Shown here: piece by piece, positions 24,405 through 34,247 of the stretch
Layout: each line of letters opens with the position of its first letter
How positions within the stretch are numbered: the first letter of the stretch is position 1
DNA from: Symsagittifera roscoffensis
Lineage: Eukaryota > Xenacoelomorpha > Acoela > Convolutidae
Length of the DNA: 64,000 nt
NCBI RefSeq assembly: GCF_963678635.1
Contig: NC_087066.1
Location: 51,085,581-51,149,580, forward strand
Reading direction: 5' to 3'
The notes under the pieces: generated by a model
Told to the model about the DNA's origin: nothing
What the model saw: the letters and a program-made list of their open reading frames with translations, nothing else
Databases searched by the model: none
Translations under genes and position numbers: made by a program

Positions 24405-25538
24405 ACCAAAAAGCTATTAAAAATTGCTACCCAACAGTCACAAAGTCAGTCTTCACCGACATCATCCCAAGAAAACCCGACACCACTTTCAACTACCCAA
24501 AACCCCCAAACATCTACACGAATTTCTTTTCAAGATAACCCATATACCTTTGAAAAACGACACGCTCGCTTATCAGAACCACTAGAACCAGTTCAACGAC
24601 AAGCACCTCTAAGCGAACCAACATATAACTTATACCCAACACTACCACAAGAATTAAGTAGAATAAGAAATCCTAGTCAAAACCAAAATACAGTCGAAAT
24701 AAATAGACAAATTATACATCCTCGAAGAAACAGAAATTTTCAAACTCCCCGAGTTCATTTTGATATACCTCAATCCCCATCACAAAACACTCCAGAAAAC
24801 CCCATTGTTATATTACCAGAAACCCCTACGCTTCTTTCACAACGTAGCACCTCAAGCCTACCATCAGATTACTTAGGTTCAACACCAACATCTGAACAAA
24901 TACGTGAAAATCCCTTTAACCCCCCAAACCAGGCATCACGACTACCATATTGGACAACACATTCATTTACACAAGGTGAACTAAATTTAGTCAATGATCC
25001 AATAGATATTTCTACGGATACAACAACATCCTCATCACTACCAGAAACATTATCACTACCATCAACACCATCAATAAGCCAGATTTCACCACCACCTTTT
25101 AACTTAAATTTTCCAAATAATCTCGACGCCAGATATCGAGAACAATCATCAATAAATATCCCTTTAAGACTAGATTGGAATACATTTACAGCCCCTCCAC
25201 CATTATTTGGACAACATCTAGAAAGTAATCGCCTTCACAACTGGGCACTTAATAGATTACAATACCGGCAAGACATTCACGACGATATCCGTGATCACAA
25301 TATCCAAATACTCCAACAAAACAGTTTACAATTAAAGTTTGAAATCACAGTTAAATTAAACAACATTACTCAACATCCCTACCCATTAAACCCACCAAAC
25401 ATCACAGCTCAATCACTACCACCACCATTTATAACCACTGAAGTAATATATAAATACGACAGATATACCAAAAAGACAATTGGTTACATCACATTTTATA
25501 ACCCATACTCAGGATTATCATACACATGTATATTCTAA
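24405..25538 (+). CDS. 377-codon open frame without ATG, accessory protein of the LTR element
   Basis: The frame is open from the codon after TAG 24402-24404 to TAA 25536-25538 and contains no ATG anywhere. Residues 1 to about 230 are Pro/Ser/Thr/Gln-rich and presumably disordered. About 235-377 look folded, with alternating aromatic and charged residues such as LHNWALNRLQYRQDIHDDI and YKYDRYTKKTIGYITFYNP. It overlaps the env start (ATG 25526) by 13 bases. A stop-free run of this length in AT-rich DNA, with domain-like composition, argues for coding. The start must come from an upstream exon (the AG at 24403-24404 could be an acceptor), a non-AUG start or frameshifting. I recognise no family. 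Confidence 0.6.
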   Translation, partial: TKKLLKIATQQSQSQSSPTSSQENPTPLSTTQNPQTSTRISFQDNPYTFEKRHARLSEPLEPVQRQAPLSEPTYNLYPTLPQELSRIRNPSQNQNTVEINRQIIHPRRNRNFQTPRVHFDIPQSPSQNTPENPIVILPETPTLLSQRSTSSLPSDYLGSTPTSEQIRENPFNPPNQASRLPYWTTHSFTQGELNLVNDPIDISTDTTTSSSLPETLSLPSTPSISQISPPPFNLNFPNNLDARYREQSSINIPLRLDWNTFTAPPPLFGQHLESNRLHNWALNRLQYRQDIHDDIRDHNIQILQQNSLQLKFEITVKLNNITQHPYPLNPPNITAQSLPPPFITTEVIYKYDRYTKKTIGYITFYNPYSGLSYTCIF

Positions 25539-27996
25539 AATTATTAATTTTTCTCCAACTCCTTTTTCTAGTAATCTCAGATCAAAACATAAACCCTTCT
25601 CCCCGCACAGGACCCCAAGATTTATTAGTAACACATTACGATTGTGAAGAAAACGAACAAAAAACACTACACAAGTATGCAATAAATCAAGTATCACAAT
25701 GCGAAACAGAACCCCAAGCCATAGAAACTACAAATGTAATAGCAACACTTTATTCAAAAGCCCGAGCAACTACAGTTATAGGATATAAATTCACAGCAAC
25801 ATTTTCTGAAAAGAAAGTACATTGTTCACAAGTCTCAAACGGAAATAAAAACCGACTTGACCATGAATCATTCTACCAGAGTAATATAGAACGACTTTTA
25901 CATCTCAATCCCGAAGATTGTAAAAACGAGTTACTCCGACTAAACATCACAAAAAATAAAAACACAGATAGAAAGTTAGTATAATTCCAAGTTTTTTCGG
26001 ATTCTGTACATCAAGCAGAACTTGAAAGATATCAAGGACATATAAAACTAGATGAAAAGTACCCATATAACGGCGCACACGGACGATTAACCTATGACAT
26101 GCACGATAAACACTGGATACCACATATTGGTATAAATGACCCATCAAACTGCAAAGCAGACACAAAAAACAAAGGATACCAAGAGATCATGTTTTTCGAT
26201 TGGAAAATACAACTCGAAAAAATACAACTCACACGAGATTTATCTGACAACACAATGATCTATCAAGGAATTAGATTACCTTGTAAAAACGACCAAGGTT
26301 ATTGCGACCCTACAACAAGAACACAAGCAACAATTGTTTGGTTCCCCGAAGACACATGTACAACATTTCAAGTAGCAAAAATACACGCTCGTATGATAAA
26401 ATTTCACGAAAAATATTTAAAACACAATACTCTGAAATATTAGTTGAATACGAAAATGGATTCGACATGACCACTGGAAAATTAAAAGTTGACCCATACG
26501 CCACAAGTCATCCTCCAAATGAAGGAACATCATACATACCAGTTCATTTTCAAAAGAATACAGGTCAACCTGGTGGACATTTAAAGCCCCAAGACGATCA
26601 AAGCACACGTTTACAAGAACTATCACTAATGAATAGTACATATTTTGGTAATATCCACTATGATATTCACTTAGATATGAAACTAGACTACATGATTAGC
26701 CGAATTTTTCAAGAAATGTCACTCTCCGAATTAGAAACACTACACCAACTATGCGAATTAGAAAGAACACAAATATTACAATCACTTGCACTAGCAGTAT
26801 TAAAAATACCCTACGCAGGATATTTACTATCAGGAAATAGATCAAATTTTTTAGACTATGAAGGAAACATCTTATGGTTTTATACTTGTACTAAAAAAGT
26901 ATCACCACTATACGTTTTTGAAGATAAACGATGCTATAAAAGAATCCCTATCTTTTATAAGAATAAAGTACATTTCGTTGACACACTTTCACGAAGAACC
27001 TATTTCTGGGATACCGCAGTCCCATGTGGATCAGAAAATAGCCACAACGTAGTACAACTAAACCCTGATGAAGATAAATATTACCTTCTCACCCCATATC
27101 CCACATTAATGCAATCACTCAAAAAATTTTCACCAGAAAGCATTCGCGCTATCGCTCGAAACCCAAATATAGACTTACAATCAATAGGAATATACTCAAA
27201 ATCAGATATTCAACATCACATTAGAACACAACAATTCCAAGAATTATTAACACAAATGGACACAATACAAAGACAATCAATTGACCAAAACTTACGCAAA
27301 CTTGCCGAAACCGCAGGATTTGCTGACATCTATACGCAAGACTATAGCGGATATTTTAAAGACATTAAAGATTATATATATCTAAACGGTGAAAAATACC
27401 GTCCCCAAGATATATCACCTATCAATATTTTTAGCTTTGTTACACTCAAGAATGAAATTCTTGATTTTCTAGGATGGCCCTACTACATCTTAGAAAAACT
27501 GACTATTTTATACGCAATGTTTAACTTTATTGGATTTCTTTTTTCACTCTTAAAAGGACTCTATAACACATGTGCTATACACACACAAGTCAATAGACAA
27601 GCAAGTGTAGCACGCATACTATTTGCAGGATTTTTTGGAATCTTTTCTACATCTATAAACAAAATTCTTTTAGACGCACAAATAAAAGAACATAACACAA
27701 AAATAGCAACAAGACAGAACACATACGACGAAGAACATAAAAATGTAGACACAACACCAACAGCACCACAGTTACCACCCCTACCACATAACCATCCATT
27801 ATCCCTAGTCCCACGTAATTTTCGAAATTTAGCCATAACACATAATCAAAATTTTAGACCAACCATATCACAAAGTCCCATCCAACATATAATGCCACAC
27901 CACTCACAAGATGAAAATACTTATGAACAAATTATAGAACAACCCCATACCACCGCTTTTCAGTCTCAAAATAATATTTTTTTTAGCCCACGATGA
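25526..27996 (+). pseudogene. env-like glycoprotein frame of the LTR element, broken twice
   Basis: The frame starts at ATG 25526 with a signal peptide (MYILKLLIFLQLLFLVIS). It stops at TAA 25982-25984, continues in the same frame to about 26440, then shifts into the frame that runs to TGA 27994-27996; the two frames overlap between 26302 and 26443. It has an ectodomain with scattered Cys and possible N-glycosylation sites, a hydrophobic region and membrane anchor at about 27440-27680 (IFSFVTLKNEIL through the FNFIGFLFSLL segment), and a Pro/His/Gln-rich tail. The N-terminal block with VIATLYSKARATTVIGYKF resembles glycoproteins of chuvirus type found in several metazoan LTR elements. That resemblance is from memory of the family and not tested. 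It lies between the ATG-less frame and the 602-codon ORF. Confidence 0.65.
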
Positions 27997-29801
27997 GCCG
28001 ACAACTTGGATCCCTACACCGTTCAAATTCCCACCCAACCAACCTCACTACTCCCATTACAATAATACCACTTTTTGCTTTCCCGCCACCAGATTTCCCA
28101 ACCAGTAATGTAACATCAGGCATGAATTCCGATACTAATTCACACATCTCAGTTTTATACTCCACATCACAACTCAATAACCCGAATATTGAAACCCCCG
28201 ATGAATTTGCCGACTCTGAACCATCTCCATCCAATAATTTTCCCACCAACCCCTCAATTTTTTCCCAACCCCCTTTTCAACCCATATTACCAAATAACCC
28301 TGACCCAACCAATTCTACACCCTCTTATGCTTCCCAAGTCACTCCAACCTACTCCTCACTTCACTCAGACCAATCATCTCATTCTCCAGATACCCCCCGA
28401 ATCTCCCTAGAACTAGATAATTTCATTACCCTACAACAACAACCCTATCACCTTGACATCCCAACCATAAACCAAATCTCATCCACAATAGATTCATCCA
28501 ACCCTCCTACCCCTACAGCCTCTTCAATTTATACTGAATCATTAGCACCATCATCCACATCTACTGAAACTTCACTCAGCACTAATAGAGCTTACCGCAC
28601 TTTTAAAAGAAAGTTCCCCAACCATCCTTTCCCAGCGAAACCAGGAACAGCCCGTGAAAATATCAACCATCCAAAACACACTATCACAAAAGAATTTTTA
28701 GCTATCACCTTACCCTCATTTCCACAATACACCTTAAACACCCCTCACGACACTAACGAGACACGTAACTTTGTAGACGAACACGTTTTAATGCCTACCC
28801 TTCCTTGGACCTCATATTATCATTTTACTAATCACCTTTGCTTACCTTTATCTAGCACTCACATCGATATAGAACGAAATAAGGACATGCTATATCGACT
28901 CACTACACCACTAACACCTAGACAATTTACTTACATAGGATATAAAAAATCACTAAAAACATACACTGCACCCCGAGCTAACGAATATACGCTAGAATAT
29001 TACGATCATAACATCATCAGAACTAACCAAGATCAGTTCTTAGACGATGACCGCTTCGCTAGCCCACAAATCACAGAAAAATTTTTCATTAAAACACCAT
29101 ATGTATTTACACTCAATATATTTGATCGCAAATTTGACCACATCATCTCAGAAGCACTAACAGACACGCAAGCCTACGAAAATTTTAAAGAACGCTTCCA
29201 AATATTTTCACTAACCTTTCATTTCCTTGCACCACATGAAAGAGATCTGCACTGCTCACACGATATTATGTTGCGCACTAAACAAACTCACACATATACA
29301 TATTATCGTTTTATCCAAAATCACTTCGACCTACACACTCCCTCCAGACAACCACACCACCGTTTTCAATTCATCAATTCCAAATACACCTCACCATTCT
29401 TTCTTAACTTCACATATTGCATTAAAGATACTAACCTTCATGGTATTCTTCGAAATTATGATCCCATAACCCAAATGTATATTTTTTGTCCCATCACCAA
29501 GACCTTCAACGCAGAGGAATCCCGACCCTTCCTTCTCCCACACGAATTTGTACAACCTATAGAAATCCCCATTTTAGAATTCATCCATAACACTAAATTC
29601 AATCACAAATTATATAATCTAATCCAAAACACACCTTATGAATTTGCAGTTGGCACTGAAGAACTAACCACCATTAAAGCACTTCAATTGCTTTGGCCAC
29701 TGCTTCAAACTAAAAATATCATCCGCATCTTAGCTAAATTACTAACAACTTCAGATCTCATCCATGACATCTTCCCCCACGGTTTCTTCCCCGACGACTA
29801 A
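27993..29801 (+). CDS. Intact 602-codon accessory ORF of unknown function
   Basis: ATG 27993 overlaps the env stop in ATGA (27993-27996), and the frame closes at TAA 29799-29801. Residues 1 to about 205 are Ser/Pro/Thr/Asn-rich and probably disordered. Residues about 215-600 have a globular composition with many aromatic residues (for example FTYIGYKKSLKTYTA, FFIKTPYVFTLNIFDRKFDH, YRFIQNHFDLH) and end in a hydrophobic helix-rich stretch before FPHGFFPDD. There is no membrane segment, no Cys cluster and no motif I know. Unlike pol and env it is unbroken. Its place between env and the 3' LTR is where complex retroviruses keep regulatory genes, but that is analogy only. Confidence 0.7.
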   Translation: MSRQLGSLHRSNSHPTNLTTPITIIPLFAFPPPDFPTSNVTSGMNSDTNSHISVLYSTSQLNNPNIETPDEFADSEPSPSNNFPTNPSIFSQPPFQPILPNNPDPTNSTPSYASQVTPTYSSLHSDQSSHSPDTPRISLELDNFITLQQQPYHLDIPTINQISSTIDSSNPPTPTASSIYTESLAPSSTSTETSLSTNRAYRTFKRKFPNHPFPAKPGTARENINHPKHTITKEFLAITLPSFPQYTLNTPHDTNETRNFVDEHVLMPTLPWTSYYHFTNHLCLPLSSTHIDIERNKDMLYRLTTPLTPRQFTYIGYKKSLKTYTAPRANEYTLEYYDHNIIRTNQDQFLDDDRFASPQITEKFFIKTPYVFTLNIFDRKFDHIISEALTDTQAYENFKERFQIFSLTFHFLAPHERDLHCSHDIMLRTKQTHTYTYYRFIQNHFDLHTPSRQPHHRFQFINSKYTSPFFLNFTYCIKDTNLHGILRNYDPITQMYIFCPITKTFNAEESRPFLLPHEFVQPIEIPILEFIHNTKFNHKLYNLIQNTPYEFAVGTEELTTIKALQLLWPLLQTKNIIRILAKLLTTSDLIHDIFPHGFFPDD

Positions 29802-30866
29802 CAGGTAAATATGAATTATACATATTATTAACTAATTAAATTTAAACTAGAAACTAACCATTCCTAATTCATGTCTTCTTTAGAATTTTAGCCTTCATCC
29901 AACGATCATCTGAAAAATTCACAAAAGAAAATAAAAATTGAAAACTTCTTCAAACTGTTTAAAACTCTATTAATTTTTTGCACCAAACAAATCACTAAAA
30001 ATAATACCAATGCAGTAATTTAATTTATAAATTTTTTCCCAAATGCAGTAAATCTAATAATGATGAAAATTTGTAACTTAATTTTCCCCAACAACTAGCA
30101 GTAAATTTGCATTTCTATGTAATAAATTGATAAAACGAAAATGCAGTACTAACCTTTTGATATATTTTCATTCACTCGCACAAGAATTCTATCCAAACTC
30201 GCACAGCTCGCCCACGAAGAATTGTTTAAATAATGAATTTCAGTTTCAAGCTTTCACAACTCAACAACTCTAACACACGATAACAAGTTTCAAACTTTCC
30301 TTTAACCCGGTTGGAAAGGAATTATATACTAAACAAAACTAACCAATGCAGCTTACTAAACACCACAACACATAGCATAACAGCATGACTAAGAAAAGGA
30401 AACCAACGGTACCCAAACCGGATTAACCCAGTTTAAAACTGGATAATTTATTCTTTTGAAGACTATTATAAAGTCTAAGAAAGAAATAATAAAACACAAA
30501 AAAGTCGAAAGACAAACCCATACCACAAACAATTTGATTTTTGGGAAAAGGACACAACCAACAAAACATAAGAAAAACCACAACAAACCCAACATAAAAC
30601 GTTGTCACATAACAGGACCTCTCACAAAAACCGCATGCAATCATACTCCCACTCCTGGCCTAACCCACCAGGAAGGACGTCCTGAGCATGCTCTATAGCC
30701 GGCCTAACCCACCGCGCTACATCCACGCTTTGTGACCACACTCCTATTTTTAATAAGAGCTACTCAAGGGTGAGTAACTCTTCAAAATAACTGAACTAAA
30801 ACAAAAAGCTTTTGTGAAAACAACTAACTAAAATCATAATTAAAAAATATTAAACTAATAAAAGTT
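29802..30866 (+). other. 3' non-coding region of the LTR element
   Basis: No plus-strand ORF of weight. Several short GCAGTA words recur between 30010 and 30160 (for example AATGCAGTA). A more GC-rich block at 30630-30740 contains GGCCTAACCCACC twice. A near-perfect 11-bp stem with a 4-base loop lies at 30756-30781 (AGAGCTACTCA ... TGAGTAACTCT). Confidence 0.4.
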
Positions 30867-31343
30867 TTATAAAATGTAAATTACATTATGCAATACATAG
30901 ATCAGAATACAACACCAAGGACGAACATCCAAAGACAAAACGACCCCACTACACTCGAGAAAGAATGGCCAACTACAATCAATATGCCGCCCACAATCAC
31001 AACTCAAAGGATTTAGAGTACGACTTGACTTCGCAGAAAAGGACTTCATTGAACTAGACCAATGACCACCTCGATGTTCAAGTATACGTACAGATCCGAG
31101 TAACCAGGCATCCCCTCCACGCACAATCTCCACGCCATTCCCAGACAAGATCAAACACAAAGAAGTTCTCATCAATGAAACAGAAAAACCTGACATAGCC
31201 AACCATTCTGAAATCAGATTTGAGTTTGTTGCGAAAACCCAGTCGTTGTCATGAGAAGACACAACGATTGAACCTGGAACTTCTCTAACCAGAGAACCCA
31301 GAAGAAATATGATGTTCGCCAAATACCAACGTCCATCATCCAT
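30867..31343 (-). CDS. Antisense 158-codon ORF next to the 3' LTR (doubtful)
   Basis: The minus-strand frame starts at ATG 31343, 52 bases from the 3' LTR, where an antisense LTR promoter would place an mRNA. The product has several hydrophobic stretches (ANIIFLLGSLV, VLSLDVRPWCCILIYVL) and seven Cys, without a known domain. The plus strand here has no competing long frame. Antisense genes exist in this position in some retroviruses, but a chance frame cannot be excluded. Confidence 0.25.
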   Translation of the reverse strand: MDDGRWYLANIIFLLGSLVREVPGSIVVSSHDNDWVFATNSNLISEWLAMSGFSVSLMRTSLCLILSGNGVEIVRGGDAWLLGSVRILEHRGGHWSSSMKSFSAKSSRTLNPLSCDCGRHIDCSWPFFLECSGVVLSLDVRPWCCILIYVLHNVIYIL

Positions 31344-31395
31344 CCTTTAAATCACAGAAAGACTATTCTAAAAAACTCTGTAAAACCCGGATGGG

Positions 31396-31805
31396 TGGAA
31401 CCTGATCTAAACTACATTTTATGATTGGATAAATTAGATATTTTACCAATGTAAAGTATTTAATATTAACCAATCATGATCCATCAAACTAACAACCCAC
31501 TTATTTGTAAGTGCTGGAATTACTTGTAATTTCAGCACCAGAGAGATTTGAATTTAACTTAGAAGTTTGTTGAACTCTCCCGAGTACTTCAGCAGCCGCA
31601 ATAAACCAGTATACCCTAGATCTATTGAGCCTAGCAGAGACTAGTTAAACAACCTGAGACTAGATAGTATAAGAGTAAGATTAGGATCGGTATTAGACTA
31701 AGAAGTTGCACGAATCTATCCGGCCGAAAATAAGATAGCGTGACGAGCAGACGGTGTACCCTATCCGAAATTACTCTATGAGTTATACCCTTCGGTCATA
31801 ACTCA
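31396..31805 (+). repeat. 3' LTR
   Basis: Identical to the 5' LTR except for one base that I can see. AATAAA is at 31600-31605. The expected purine tract just before it is weak (CCGGATGGG). It is followed by TAAA, the second copy of the target duplication. Confidence 0.93.
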
Positions 31806-31901
31806 TAAAGCAAGCTAGAAGTCTCGTTGAAAAGTGGTTAAATCATGTCTCGTCAGATTTTGGCCTAGCCTCGACTTTATCTCATCAAAATTTTCATGTC
31901 T

Positions 31902-32218
31902 GTACAAAACAGTTCAATGCAAAACAGTCCAACACAAAACAGTCCGGAAAAATTGAAAATGAACGAAAAAACGGTCCGAAAAACATTCCGAAGTAATTGT
32001 TTTCAGAAGCCGGTAGGCCGAGAATTGTCCTTTGTTCAACAAATAGTGACCGCCGCAGTCGCGCCAACAAGTTGCGAACTTGCCAACAAGTTGCGAACTT
32101 GCCAACAGAGGGTAGCACTCTATGCGATATTTAAAGTTGGTTATCGCCGCGAAGCAGACTGTTTTGTATCAGACTGTTTTGCATTGGACTTTTTGGTATG
32201 GGACTGTTTTGTATATGC
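31902..32218. mobile_element. Foldback-like element with AAAACAGTCC subrepeats in its inverted ends
   Basis: The left end (31902-31950) carries three near-copies of CAAAACAGTCC. The right end (32156-32218) carries four copies in inverted form (GACTGTTTTG, GGACTTTTTG). The interior holds a perfect 17-base direct repeat (GTTGCGAACTTGCCAAC, twice at about 32069-32105). Inverted ends made of short tandem repeats are typical of foldback elements. It lies about 100 bases right of the LTR element and I found no convincing target duplication. Frames of 145 and 74 codons across it are structural by-products. Confidence 0.5.
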
Positions 32219-32339
32219 ACCAAAAACTTGTCGCATTATAATTTTAAACTATGACTTGAATTTGATCACACTAGTCCCCGCGTCGAAGTGCTCATTCTAT
32301 ATTTCCACCGTCTCGACCCGCATCCAAGTTTAGGCTAAA

Positions 32340-33066
32340 GTAATTGATTATAACGAATTATTTTTTTGGATTTCTGACAATTATGAGTAATTCTAATAAT
32401 TATATTTCTAATCTATTATACTTGTAATTTTTTCCAAAATTCCAAGTAAATATAATCTCTAAAAGAAAAATCTCTTTAAATCAATTTTACAAAAATAAAA
32501 ATGCTATAATTTGAAGGGATTTGAAAACTGTTTTAAAAAATCTTCTCACTTTCAAGAAGAGCATCAAAAAAAAACAATTTAGATGCAAGCTTGAATGTCG
32601 ATTAAATTGAATTTTTTGTGCATATTAAATAAATTAGAAATCGGGATTAAAATAATCTGTTTCAAACAATTATAATCAGTTATACTTAGTTCGAAACATA
32701 ATTGGATTAATAATCAAAATTAATTTAAAAAAACATGCTATAACTGATCAAAAAATGTATTCAAAAAAGAGAATTTAATCAATTAACGTTTGATTCCAAT
32801 AGTTTTTTCTCAATTTTTCTAAGACTGTTTCTAAAATCATAGTATATTCGATTATTAAGGCCCAAAAAAAGTTGCTCAACTTTGATCAATTCAACCCGAA
32901 TATGTTTTGGTTGTCTTGACCAAAAATTGGTGCTTTTTTACTTAAAAAATATACGTTTTGATTGTGTCAACCGAATGCGGGTATAATTCGAAATTGAGTT
33001 ATTAAATTATCCAAAGTTAAGTTTTATAGTTGATGTTCTCAGGTAAAATATCTGGGTGTTTTCTCC
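32340..33066. other. AT-rich intronic DNA, no gene seen
   Basis: Part of intron 3 of the TRIM-like gene. It contains more degenerate TTATAAT/ATTATAA words (32340-32720). No open frame or domain is recognised. Confidence 0.5.
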
Positions 33067-33306
33067 AGAATGAAATTTTTATAGTCATTTGTAATTTAAA
33101 ACTACAAATGACTACATTTTGAACTCAGTTAATACATGCAGGGGCCGATTTAGGGGTGGGGGGGTACGTTCCCTTTCCTCAAAGAATGAAATTTTTATAG
33201 TCATTTGTAATTTAAAACTACAAATGACTACATTTTGAACTCAGTTAATACATGCAGGGGCCGATTTAGGGGCGGGGGGGGGGGGGGGGGGGTACGTTCC
33301 CTTTCT
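33067..33306. repeat. Tandem duplication of a 116-bp hairpin-containing unit ending in a G-run
   Basis: Unit 1 is 33067-33182 and unit 2 is 33183-33306. They are near-identical, differing mainly in the G-run (7 G versus about 18 G). Each unit contains an inverted repeat with arms GTCATTTGTA and TACAAATGAC. Near-identity implies a recent duplication, and the G-run is probably unstable. Confidence 0.85.
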
Positions 33307-33480
33307 TGTTTTTTTTTTCAAAAATTTTGCGGCGCAGAAATTATGGCCATAGCAGCCCTTTTTAGTGCTTTGGGAGAGCTCGGAAAATCAATTTGGTCGA
33401 CCTAAAAAAAGTCAACAAAACTTTCAATTTTTTTTGAAAATACACCTCCCTCGCGAAAATCCTAGATCCGCGCCGCTGAT
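33280..33480. repeat. Dispersed repeat family copy (ends CTAGATCCGCGCCGCTG)
   Basis: It shares the words GGCGCAGAAATT, TTTGGGAGAGCTCGG, a T/A-rich middle and the end CTAGATCCGCGCCGCTG with copies at 1160-1395, 1846-2025 and 36040-36350. No coding capacity. Confidence 0.55.
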
Positions 33481-34247
33481 TACATATAATGAACATTCTG
33501 TTTTTTGATTTGCGAAATGTTTTTGATTAAGACAAGTAAAAAATCCTAGTAGTGTGAAATTTTCACAAAATTGCTTCGTTCGGGTTGTCGTTGTCGGTAA
33601 GACAACATCTGGTTGTCCATAAAGTCAGCGTGAGTAACGGAAGCCAAACTTCCAGCTCTTGCAGCATATTATCCTATAAAGATTCTAAAATTATCCGCAA
33701 CTCAGCGAAGTGAGCTTCAATTTCTTTTTGACGCGTTTCTCGAAATCGCTGATCGTCGAAATTTTTTTAGGAAATTTTAGTAAGATTTGATTAGTCAACT
33801 CGGAGTACGACTTTTTTTCCGGTAATTTAAACTTGGTTTCCGTTAGTTTCGGATAGCTAGGCTTCTTGATGTTTTGACCGTGCTAGACCGTTTTTCGATA
33901 TGTTTCGACCGTGCTCAAGGTATGTTTCGAGTTTGAGCTCGGCTTTTTTTCGGTCGATTTCTGACTTCGTGGTCGACTTTGAAAGTCAAAACATAAAGTG
34001 AGTACTTTGACCCGAGTAACTGTCTACGCGACCTATTATGTTGACCATGAACGATTAGTAACTTGTTGGTTAACTTGAATTTAAATTACTTCATAAATCC
34101 CTTTTAAACTTGAATGAAGGTTAAGCTTAAAAATCTATTTCATTTAATCTTAGTTCGAAAGAAATCTAAGATTACTAGCCTTTATTTGTAATCATTTATT
34201 TCTTAACACCTGTAGCACTCGACCACTTTAAAATCTTTTGTTTTCAG

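Larger units (their letters stand above)
13037..31805 (+). mobile_element. Giant (18.8-kb) Ty3/Gypsy-type LTR retrotransposon with env-like and accessory genes
   Basis: The two 410-bp direct repeats, 13037-13446 and 31396-31805, begin TGGAACC and end ACTCA (TG...CA). They differ by one base in my read-through: A versus T in the word AGAAGTTAGTTG. The flanking 4-bp duplication TAAA is at 13033-13036 and 31806-31809. The order protease, RT, RNase H, integrase, with an HHCC domain and a D,D,E core, fits Ty3/Gypsy. The plus strand is A/C-rich and strikingly G-poor, unlike the host DNA on both sides. At 18.8 kb it is several times longer than ordinary 5-8 kb elements; the excess lies in the leader, a long gag N-terminus and about 8 kb between integrase and the 3' LTR. 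The element lies in sense orientation inside intron 3 of the TRIM-like gene. Confidence 0.93.
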
